A stretch of 64,000 nucleotides of DNA from Chlorobiota bacterium (lineage in GTDB: Bacteria > Bacteroidota > Ignavibacteria > OLB7). A program made the translations under genes and the position numbers. How positions within the stretch are numbered: the stretch's first letter is position 1; every line of letters begins with the position of its first letter. The DNA lies in the NCBI GenBank assembly GCA_016788565.1, contig JAEUSP010000052.1:1-64000 (forward strand), written 5' to 3'. Positions 25,262-33,200 of this stretch are shown here, one piece after another. The notes below the pieces were generated by a model that saw only the letters and a list, made by a program, of their open reading frames with translations, did no database searches and was not told where the DNA came from.

Positions 25262-25791
25262 GCGGCAAAGATACCACGGGCGGCGGGGGAAGTCGGGAAA
25301 CGGAGAGTAATGGGGGGAGAATTTGGATGGAGGTGGCGAGAAACCGCGCCCCCCAGCTCCAAATCAGGCATCGCTCCATTCCCCTCCGGTGGAGGGGTGC
25401 CCGCCAGGGCGGGGTGGTTTCTTGGTAGTGTTGTTGCAGTTTCCTCATCCGTAGCCCCACCACCCCGTCAGGCTTCGCCTGCCACCCCTCCGCGGGAGGG
25501 GAATTTTTTCTTTCTCTGTCAGGCGGGGCCTGACATTCGTCAAGGCGATGACCCAATTCCCCTCCTGTGGAGTGAGTTTTGGATTCCCACTGATCCAGCC
25601 CTCGGTTCGTGCTGAAGCTGTCGCACCCAGTCCCGCTTCCCCAAAAAATTCCCCCGCAAACCTGACGTGCATCATGTTGAAAGAATCTCTTCGGCAAATA
25701 TGATCCATGTCACAAAACGCCAGCCCCCGGAAGGGATAGTTTGCGACCGCATTCTTGCCAGTTCAACAATCATTTTCAGGGGAATTGCACC
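25262..25791. other. Gap upstream of the oxidase operon, repeat-like, no gene
   Basis: No gene supported. From 25375 to 25570 it has palindromic GGAGGGG/CCCCTCC pieces and GCAGGCGAAGCCTGACG-like arms (CCCCTCCGGTGGAGGGG near 25381-25397; CCTCCGCGGGAGGGG near 25488-25502), an intergenic-repeat type distinct from A-D. The 90 bases before the first oxidase gene hold its leader; I see no certain promoter there. Confidence 0.55.
25266..25273 (-). promoter_or_regulatory. -7 box before the pseudouridine synthase gene
   Basis: Minus-strand TATCTTTG, then CCGC, then ATG. Identical in sequence and spacing to the lysA box. Confidence 0.6.
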
Positions 25792-25956
25792 ATGCAAAAC
25801 ACTCGGTTTGATTCCGGCGCTGCGGTCGGATCGAGCAATGAACAACAGGAGGAGAAGTTTGTGCCGAAAGGGGCCATCACCTTCTTTCTGCTGCTTCTTG
25901 TGACCTACGCGCTGATGTGGTTCAGCATCTACTTCGACATGCTTTCACGGAGGTAA
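25792..25956 (+). CDS. ba3-type cytochrome oxidase small subunit IIa
   Basis: 54 residues. A soluble N-terminal half ends in KFVPKGAITFFLLLLVTYALMWFSIYF, a single membrane helix that matches subunit IIa of ba3 oxidases (in Thermus a 34-residue peptide). ATG 25792 is the natural start; the open frame extends upstream but lacks similarity. Its stop is 2 bases before the start of subunit II. It probably packs beside subunits I and II and completes the membrane part missing from B-family subunit II, which has only one helix. Confidence 0.82.
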   Translation: MQNTRFDSGAAVGSSNEQQEEKFVPKGAITFFLLLLVTYALMWFSIYFDMLSRR

Positions 25957-25958
25957 CC

Positions 25959-26537
25959 ATGGACAAGTACGAACAACGTGCCGTGCTTGGCGGCAGCTTC
26001 CTGATGCTTGTTTTCTTTGTTGCCGTGGTGATTGCTACCACCGGGTTTGGGGTAACTGTCCCGACCTGTATCGTTGATGTAAAGCCGTTCAAGCATGGGC
26101 AACTGCTGAAGTTAGCGGATAAGCATTACGAGCTTCACGCCGTTGCCAAGATGTGGTCCTTCGACCCACCGGAAGTGACGATTCCCCCCGGAAGCCGTTT
26201 GGATATTTTCCTGACCTCGCCCGATGTTGCTCACGGCTTCAACATCGAAAAAACGAATATCAACCTGATGGCCATCCCAGGCCAAGTGACCTACGCCAGC
26301 GTAACGTTCGACCAGAACGAGTGGGGGAATTTTCGGCTGTTTTGCCATGAGTATTGCGGCATGAACCACCACGCAATGCAAGGGTGGATTAAAGTGTGGC
26401 CAGCCGCCGCGCTTGGTGCAACCAATCAACTCGCGCCGGTTGCGGCACAGCAACCCACGCCCGCACCTGCCCCAGCATCCGCCGAAAAACCCGCCGACAC
26501 CACAACCCAACAACCGAACGGAGGTGCGCAGCAATGA
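25959..26537 (+). CDS. ba3-type cytochrome c oxidase subunit II (CuA)
   Basis: 192 residues. One N-terminal membrane helix (about 12-32) is followed by the periplasmic CuA cupredoxin domain. The CuA ligands are the His of DVAHGFNIE, and C, E, C, H and M in CHEYCGMNHHAM. A Pro/Ala-rich tail of about 40 residues follows. It takes electrons from cytochrome c and passes them to subunit I. GGAGG lies 6 bases before ATG 25959. The stop overlaps the subunit I start (ATGA). Confidence 0.92.
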   Translation: MDKYEQRAVLGGSFLMLVFFVAVVIATTGFGVTVPTCIVDVKPFKHGQLLKLADKHYELHAVAKMWSFDPPEVTIPPGSRLDIFLTSPDVAHGFNIEKTNINLMAIPGQVTYASVTFDQNEWGNFRLFCHEYCGMNHHAMQGWIKVWPAAALGATNQLAPVAAQQPTPAPAPASAEKPADTTTQQPNGGAQQ

Positions 26538-28261
26538 GTCTTCGCCAAACAGTAATGACCCTTGACCGTGGGCTGAAACGGCTAACGCTGATCCAGCTTG
26601 GCGTGCCGATGTTCCTGCTGATTATCGGCATCGGCGGCGGCTTGCTTCAGACGCTGATGCGTGCCGGAATTATCAAATCTCCATCGGCACTGGGGCTGGA
26701 ATACTACCAGGGGCTGACGCTTCATGGGATTATCAACGCTATCGTCTTCACAACATTTTTTGCCGTGGCGTTCGGCAACGCAGTGGTGAGTTACTCGCTT
26801 CGCACGGCCATCAACCTGAAAGTTGCTTGGCTGGCAAATTGGCTGATGCTGGTCGGGACGGTGATGGTTGCCGTGATGGTATTTGCCGGGGAAGGCTCGG
26901 TGCTGTACACCTTCTATCCGCCGCTAAAAGCTCACCCGATTTTTTACGCTGGGCTTGCGTTGTTTGTGGTGGGAAGCTGGGTGGCGTTCTGGAACTGGAT
27001 TCCGCTGTACCTGCAATGGCGGCGCGAACACCCGGGCGAAAAAACCCCGCTGGCAGTGGTTGGCATTTTCACCACGTTCATCGTCTGGCAGATTTGCACC
27101 ATTCCGGTGGCGTACGAGGTGTTGGTGCTGCTGCTTCCGTGGTCGCTTGGTTGGACCGACACGATCAACATTGAATTTGCGCGCACGCTCTTCTGGTTTT
27201 TTGGCCACCCATTGGTCTATTTCTGGCTGCTTCCGGCCTACGTGATGTTCTACACGATGCTGCCAAAATTGGCCGGCGGGAAGCTGTTCAGCGACCGCGC
27301 CGGGCGGCTGGCGTTGATGATCTTTATCATCCTCTCCATTCCCGTTGGTGCCCACCACCAATTTGCCGAGCCGGGGATTGGCGCGCAGTGGAAATTGCTC
27401 CATTCCTTCCTGACGCTTGGCGTTACCATTCCCAGCTTTATCACGGCGTTTACCATGGCGGCTTCGTTGGAGTACGCCGGGCGGCAACGTGGCGCGAAAG
27501 GCTTGCTGAATTGGTTCGGGAAGCTCCCCTACTTCCAAGCCGATAACTACATGTTCGCCTATCTGTTCGTTGGGCTGGTGATCTTCTTTTTTGGCGGGAT
27601 CACCGGTATCATCAACGCCTCGTACAACCTGAACAACGTGGTTCACAACACCGCATGGATGCCGGGGCATTTCCACATGACGGTGGCTGGCCCGGTGTTC
27701 CTTGCGTTCATTGGAATGAGCCTGTACATGGTGGAAAAGATGACCGGGAAGAAAGTAAAAGGGAAGTTGGCCGTTGCCGTGCCGTACATCTGGATGGTGG
27801 GGATCGCAATCTTCAGCACCGGGCTGATGCGCGGCGGATTGCATGGCGAACCACGCCGCACCAACATGGGCCTAACCTATCTGAACCCAGAGAGCAGCCT
27901 GTACCAACCGGAGTGGAAGCTGTGGGTGATGATGACCGCGATTGGCGGAACCATCATGTTCCTGGCAATGGTGATCTACTTTGCCATTTTCTTCAAAACA
28001 CTCTTCAGCAAGAAGACCGAAGAGGAGGTGTTGGAGTTCCCGATAAGCGAAGCCTATCACGACGAGAAGCCGGGAATCTTTGCAAACTTCAAACCCTGGG
28101 TGATTGCTGCAATTATCCTGATTGTTATCAGCTACACCCCGGTGCTGATTGATGTGATGCGAAGCACCGCCTACACCGCCCCGCCGTACGACCCACACGT
28201 TCCGGTTCCGGCGCGCCAGTTCCAGCTGCCACCAAACGTGGTGATTGATAACACAAAATGA
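26534..28261 (+). CDS. ba3-type cytochrome c oxidase subunit I
   Basis: 575 residues with about 13 membrane helices. Heme and CuB ligands are visible: LTLHGIINA (low-spin heme His), FGHPLVYFWLLPAY (CuB His and the cross-linked Tyr), PVGAHHQFAEPG (two CuB His) and WMPGHFHMTVAG (heme His pair). The family-B (ba3) type follows from the absence of the D-channel NxxxxxxxxxxD motif of A-type oxidases and from the overall similarity to Thermus ba3. It reduces oxygen to water and pumps protons. The start overlaps the stop of subunit II; its stop overlaps the ATG of a short duplicated reading frame. Confidence 0.93.
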   Translation: MSLRQTVMTLDRGLKRLTLIQLGVPMFLLIIGIGGGLLQTLMRAGIIKSPSALGLEYYQGLTLHGIINAIVFTTFFAVAFGNAVVSYSLRTAINLKVAWLANWLMLVGTVMVAVMVFAGEGSVLYTFYPPLKAHPIFYAGLALFVVGSWVAFWNWIPLYLQWRREHPGEKTPLAVVGIFTTFIVWQICTIPVAYEVLVLLLPWSLGWTDTINIEFARTLFWFFGHPLVYFWLLPAYVMFYTMLPKLAGGKLFSDRAGRLALMIFIILSIPVGAHHQFAEPGIGAQWKLLHSFLTLGVTIPSFITAFTMAASLEYAGRQRGAKGLLNWFGKLPYFQADNYMFAYLFVGLVIFFFGGITGIINASYNLNNVVHNTAWMPGHFHMTVAGPVFLAFIGMSLYMVEKMTGKKVKGKLAVAVPYIWMVGIAIFSTGLMRGGLHGEPRRTNMGLTYLNPESSLYQPEWKLWVMMTAIGGTIMFLAMVIYFAIFFKTLFSKKTEEEVLEFPISEAYHDEKPGIFANFKPWVIAAIILIVISYTPVLIDVMRSTAYTAPPYDPHVPVPARQFQLPPNVVIDNTK

Positions 28262-28383
28262 GCAAGCAACCAACGCCCGTTGCACCGATGAATAATGGCC
28301 AAAGAAGGGGGAGCAGGAATGTGTGGGAATCCACACTGGCAGCGCTCCTGCTTCCCCTGATGGCCACACTGGTTTGGGGATGA
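28258..28383 (+). pseudogene. 41-codon duplicate of the SCO N-terminus
   Basis: The reading frame starts with ATG overlapping the oxidase subunit I stop (ATGA) and ends in TGA at 28381-28383, where another ATG (28380) overlaps. Its protein MSKQPTPVAPMNNG... ends with a membrane-anchor segment (LAALLLPLMATLVWG) and is a close copy of residues 1-41 of the SCO protein that begins at 28398. The two copies are 140 bases apart and about 85% identical in DNA. It could be a tandem-duplication relic or a tiny membrane peptide. Confidence 0.75.
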
Positions 28384-28397
28384 TGGATACCGCAAGC

Positions 28398-29042
28398 ATG
28401 AGCAAGCAACCAACGTTTGTTGCGCCGATAAATAATGGCTTATTAGGGGCAAGCAGGAATGTGTGGGAATCCACACTGGCAGCGTTCCTGCTTCCCCTGA
28501 TGGCCATTCTATTTTTTGGAGGATGCAGCAACTCCGTCGGGGAGACTTCGCGGGTATATAAACTGACCGATGAACGTGGCCGCACCGTCACCTTCCCCAG
28601 CGATTACCGGGGGCGGAAATTGGTGGTGAGCTACATCTACACCCACTGCCCCGATGTCTGTATCGTGACAACAACAGGGCTGGAGAAGGCCCGGAAACAA
28701 CTTGCCAAAAGCGATGATGTGACGTTCGTCTCCATCACCTTGGACCCACGCCGCGACGACACCACCGCACTGCGCCAGTACGCCGAACTTCGCGGGATTG
28801 ACACCAAGAATTGGCACTTCCTCACCGGCCCCGAATCCACCGTTGATTCACTGTTGGATGAGATGAGCCTGGTGCGGCGGCGGTCATTTATCGAACAATC
28901 CCAAACCGGGGGCGAACTCTACTTTATTGACCACGACGACCCCGTGGTGTTGTGGGATCGCAAAGGAGAAATCCGCGCACGTTTCAAAGGAACCGAACTG
29001 AATCCTGATGACGTTTCCCAAGCAATCAATGAACTACCGTAA
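28398..29042 (+). CDS. SCO1/SenC-family copper chaperone
   Basis: About 214 residues. An N-terminal anchor with a lipobox-like LFFGGC is followed by a thioredoxin-fold domain with the copper-binding CxxxC in YTHCPDVC and later the family patterns FVSITLDPRRDD and the residues LYFIDHDD. SCO proteins deliver or reduce copper at the CuA site of subunit II. ATG 28398 is chosen by comparison with the duplicated copy, which starts at the equivalent codon; an upstream ATG at 28380 is coupled to the duplicate's stop and would add six residues. It overlaps the next gene by 14 bases. Confidence 0.88.
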   Translation: MSKQPTFVAPINNGLLGASRNVWESTLAAFLLPLMAILFFGGCSNSVGETSRVYKLTDERGRTVTFPSDYRGRKLVVSYIYTHCPDVCIVTTTGLEKARKQLAKSDDVTFVSITLDPRRDDTTALRQYAELRGIDTKNWHFLTGPESTVDSLLDEMSLVRRRSFIEQSQTGGELYFIDHDDPVVLWDRKGEIRARFKGTELNPDDVSQAINELP

Positions 29043-29514
29043 CAGACAGGGATGGAGCCTGCGATTGGGGTTGCCGTTGCTGGCTCTGCTTGCTGCGTGC
29101 GCGGCCCCGGAGCAACCTCAGCTTCATCCAACCGGCGGCATCCGCATCACCGGAATGTGGGGAACGCCTGGGATTGCTGGGCGTGTGAGCGCGGCCTACG
29201 GAACCATCACCAACCACGGGACAGAACCAGATTCACTGGTAGCAATTTCCAGCCCGGCCGCCCCACTGATTGAAGTCCACCAAATGGTGGAGCAAGATGG
29301 GATGCTGCGGATGCGGGGAATGAAATTGCCCGTGGCCATCGCGCCCGGGGATTCGCTGGCAATGGCTCCGGGGGGAACTCACCTGATGTTAATGGAACTG
29401 CATCAATCGCTAAAACTTGGGGATAGTATCACCCTGCACCTTAGCTTTGCACACGCGGGCAAACAGGAAGTACGCTTCCAGATTGGGAACGAACAGAACA
29501 GACCGCAGAACTAA
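29029..29514 (+). CDS. PCu(A)C copper chaperone lipoprotein
   Basis: 161 residues. A lipobox (LLALLAAC) ends the signal peptide. The PCu(A)C family (DUF461) pattern H-x10-M...HxM is seen as EVHQMVEQDGMLRMRGM and THLMLM. Known members hand Cu(I) to the CuA site of oxidase subunit II, sometimes with SCO. Start ATG 29029 lies inside the end of the SCO gene (14-base overlap), so the operon is tight. The next gene follows after 13 bases. Confidence 0.85.
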   Translation: MNYRNRQGWSLRLGLPLLALLAACAAPEQPQLHPTGGIRITGMWGTPGIAGRVSAAYGTITNHGTEPDSLVAISSPAAPLIEVHQMVEQDGMLRMRGMKLPVAIAPGDSLAMAPGGTHLMLMELHQSLKLGDSITLHLSFAHAGKQEVRFQIGNEQNRPQN

Positions 29515-29527
29515 AAAAAACAACCAA

Positions 29528-30082
29528 ATGAAGAGCATCTCACACTACGCACTGATCGCGTTTGCAGCAGGAATGACCACAATAGTTGCGTGTGGCGGAG
29601 GGGATGAACCGAAATTCCACACACCATCGCCGGCAACACCGTCGGTTCCGCCATCGGTTACGCCAACTCCATCCGGCACCGAAGCACCAGCTACCGCCGC
29701 AACCACTGGCGATAGCGGAGCCGCAAAACCGGCTGCCGGAGCCGCCGGCGTAAGCGATGCAGTGCTGGCAAAAGGGGCCGAAGTGTACAAGGAGTACTGC
29801 CAAACCTGCCACATGGCTGGCGGCGAAGGAACCCCCGGCGTATTCCCCCCACTTGCCGGCTCGGACTTTCTGAAGGATAAAACGAAGTCATTGGATGCCA
29901 TCCTAAACGGCTTGCAAGGCGAGATCACCGTGAAGGGACAGAAATACAACAACGTGATGGTGAAGCTCCCCCCCAACTACGACAACGAAGCCGCCTCGGC
30001 AGTGATTAATTATGCAGTTCAACGCTTCGCCGCCGCTGCCTGGACTACCACCCCAGATGAGGTTGCGAAAACACGGAAGTAA
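29528..30082 (+). CDS. Lipoprotein cytochrome c
   Basis: 184 residues. Lipobox TTIVAC (Cys 22), a Pro/Thr/Ala-rich linker (about 25-75), then a class I cytochrome c with heme motif CQTCH and the distal Met in the region GQKYNNVMVKLPPNYDN. It is the likely electron donor to the ba3 oxidase encoded by the same operon. ATG 29528 starts the signal peptide; A-rich spacing upstream fits. A terminator follows, which marks the end of the operon. Confidence 0.85.
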   Translation: MKSISHYALIAFAAGMTTIVACGGGDEPKFHTPSPATPSVPPSVTPTPSGTEAPATAATTGDSGAAKPAAGAAGVSDAVLAKGAEVYKEYCQTCHMAGGEGTPGVFPPLAGSDFLKDKTKSLDAILNGLQGEITVKGQKYNNVMVKLPPNYDNEAASAVINYAVQRFAAAAWTTTPDEVAKTRK

Positions 30083-30094
30083 TCCAAAAACACT

Positions 30095-30135
30095 GAAGCC
30101 GGAGGCCTGATCGCTCAAGCCCCCGGCTTCATTTT
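30095..30135 (+). terminator. Terminator at the end of the oxidase operon
   Basis: GAAGCCGG (30095-30102) pairs with CCGGCTTC (30123-30130), with ATTTTC after it. Confidence 0.6.
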
Positions 30136-30227
30136 CAAAAACTCCCACTCTTTCCTCCCCTCTTCTTCGCGCCCTTTGCGTGCCTTTGCTTTGCGTCTTT
30201 GCGTGAACCTCTTCTCTTCCTCCCCCT

Positions 30228-33200
30228 TTACTTCTTCACCGTCAGCATCCTGGTTTTGCTCCAGGTGCCGCTGGTGAGGGTGTAGTAGTAGTTCCCCGAC
30301 GGCAGGTTCGTCACATCCACCGTGAGTTCGTAGAGGCCCGGTTTCTGGTATTCATCAACCAGTGTCTGGACCAAGCGGCCGTTGGCATCGTACAGCACAA
30401 TCTTGGTTGGCCCATCCAACCCCAGCGAGTAGCGGATGTTGGTCACGGGATTGAACGGATTGGGTGAGTTCTGATCGAGCGCGTAATCGCTTCCGGTTAG
30501 CTCAATCAGCCGCAGATTTAGCCCGCAGATTGGCGCAAGGCCAGTGGTTGCCGCGCTGGTTTTCACCACCGCACAGTTCACGTCGTTCAGTGTCACCTTC
30601 ACGTCCATGCTCCGCTCTGGGTCCTTGGTGAACATCACACCAAACGGCATCGTCAGCAGTTTTCCGGTTCCGGCCAATGGCGTTGGCGTGGCCACATCAA
30701 TAATCAACAACCCCGGCTTGCTGGCACTGTTCACCGTTGCGGTGGAACCCGCGGGGGTAAGTGCTTCCAGCTTGGCAAGCGTTGCCGGGCGCGATTGCAG
30801 CAGCTTGGGATCGTAGGTGAAGACCACCGAGTATTCTTTGGCGTTCAGTGCCGTCACGTCTTCGTTCAGCAGCACCGCCACATCCATCTCCTTCCCAAGC
30901 TCCACCGCGTTATCCTTCCCACGCCCAGTGATTTGGGTTGTGGTGGAAAGGTTCTGGATTGGAGCCGCGCTTCCGCTCACCTCCAACTCATACTCCGGCG
31001 CGCCGGGGATGTTTGTGGTGAACACAATGGTGTCGCGCTGAATTCCCCCCGCCTGCGTTGGTATGTAGCGAACCTGAATCAACCGGTTCTCCCCGGGCAA
31101 CACCGTGAACGTGAGTGCTGGGTTCGGATCGAGAATATTGAAGGGAGCGTTCCGTCCGCTTTTGAAACGCATCCCAACCACCTGAAGGTTTGCGGTTCCG
31201 GTGTTGGTGATGATTGGCGAAAGCAACGCGCCCACGGTATCGGTGATGCAGAGGTCGCGCACCGAATCGGTAACGCCACTGATTGCCGGGGTGAACAACT
31301 GCCCAACTCCAACCCAGTTGCTGGTTGCGTCCACGTTATCAGCAGTGATTGCGCGGATGCTGGCCCGCCGCGTGCCGATTGCTTGCGCGTTGAAGTATCC
31401 GGTGAACGTCAGTGTGTCGCTTCCCGGGCGAAGCACAATTGGGAAGGTGGTTCCCGTGTTCAGCGTGTAGCGGAAGTCGTCGGTGGTGCCGTCGTTATCG
31501 CTGGTGAACCGGAAGCTGGTGATTGCCACCGTGTCGCGGTACAGTGGGTCGCCCGGCATCCAGAATTTGATCTGCATCGCGCTGTCGGTGGTCTTCACGA
31601 TTCGCGTGCCAAAATCGTAATCCTGCGTGGCCAACCCTGTTTCGGTCCCAATCCCCGTCAGCACCGATTGCACCAGCTCGGTCTGGTTGGTGTTGTGGTC
31701 GTAGGTGATGGTGGCGGTGCGCGGGCCAATGGCGGTTGGCGTGAACTCCACTTTCACCTCCAACGAATCCCCCGGCCCCATATCCACATTCACAAACTGC
31801 CCAGGGTTCAAGATTCGGAAATCGCTGCTGTGCCCTGCCATTGGCTGCACCCCGGTCACACGCGCTTGTGTGGTTCCGGCGTTCTTAATCCAAACCGAAG
31901 CTGGATACGGCCCGGTTCCAACGCGGTGACGTGGCCAGTCGTAGCTGGTGGCAAACAAGCTGGCTTGTATCCCTTCCCCTTTGTGGATGGAGATGCTGTC
32001 GTTGTTCGGGTTTGCCGGCGCGTTGTGGCTGAAGACAATCTGGTCTTGGAACGGCCCAACGGCGTTCGGCTGGAACGTTGCGCTCACGGTGATAATCTGC
32101 CCTGCGTTCAGGTTCAGCGGGAAGGTCAAGTTGCCATGCTCGGAAGTGAAGATTGGCGGGGTGACGCCGGGATACGCCGAAAGCACCGTTCCCCCCGTGA
32201 CGGTCAGCATCCCACCATCGGTTGAGATATTCCGAATCTCGAACTGGCGGCGAGTCAAAGTTCCCACAAGCTGTTTGCCGTAATCAATATCGGTGACTTG
32301 GATGATGGGGGTTGCCGAGCTTCCCGTTACCAGCGCGATGTACCGTAGCCCGCAATCGTCGGCAACGCCAACGGAATCGCTGAAGCTGCCGCTGCGGTTG
32401 GCGGTGAACTCCACATCAATCGTCGCACTTTCGGTCCCGCTTCCGGCCGCGCCAAGCGTTGCCGGAAGGGAGAGGTTTTTGGTGATAACGAAATTGTTCG
32501 CACCACTTTTCAGCCGGACCTCGCGCAGGATTACGGGGCGGCTGTTCTTGTTGGTGATCGTCAAAGTTTTGGTTGATTTCCCGCCAAGAATCAGGTTGCC
32601 GAAGCTGAGTGGATTGGGCTGGATAGCAACATTCATGGAGGTATAATACACCGTGTCGCGGCGGAAATTGCCGGAGCGGTCGGTGGAGATCAGTACAGCG
32701 CGGGCATCTTTGGTTTTGTCAATCACCCGAAGCTGGAACGTGGTGGAGCGGTTGCCGGTCTCGAACGTTGTGGGGACAAACAGCTCGTAGTTATAGGTTT
32801 CGGTTGTGTCGGGGTCTAGCCAGATAAACGCAAGGTTTGCGCGTGCGGCTTCTTCGTCCGGCATATCGTTCACCACACCATCGGCCGTGCCGTCGCAGTT
32901 TTGTTTCAGGGTGACATCGGGCGCGACGGTATCCTTAATCCGGAGGTCGCCCAATGCAGCCGAGAGTGGATAGCCGTAGCTATCGAAGCTGCTGAAGCCG
33001 TACAGATAGCCAGCAAACGGGCTTGGGCCGCGCATTCGGTACGTTCCTGCTGGAATGGGGAACGTGGCCCCCATGTAGGTTTTCCCGTTCAACTGAGTTG
33101 CGTACTTACGAACAGTGGGCGCATACTTCGACATTACCAGCTCAAACTGATCGCTTCCGCCAGGGGCAATCTCAAGCTGGTATAGCCCAGCCGAATCCAC

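Noticed and set aside
25680-25720. Possible FNR or CRP site before the oxidase operon
   Set aside because: The bases around AAATATGATCCATGTCACA do not form a TTGAT-N4-ATCAA or TGTGA-N6-TCACA palindrome.
28323-28397. Upstream extension of the SCO gene to 28323
   Set aside because: The extension runs through the duplicated N-terminal unit in a different frame and gives no signal peptide; ATG 28398 matches the duplicate copy.
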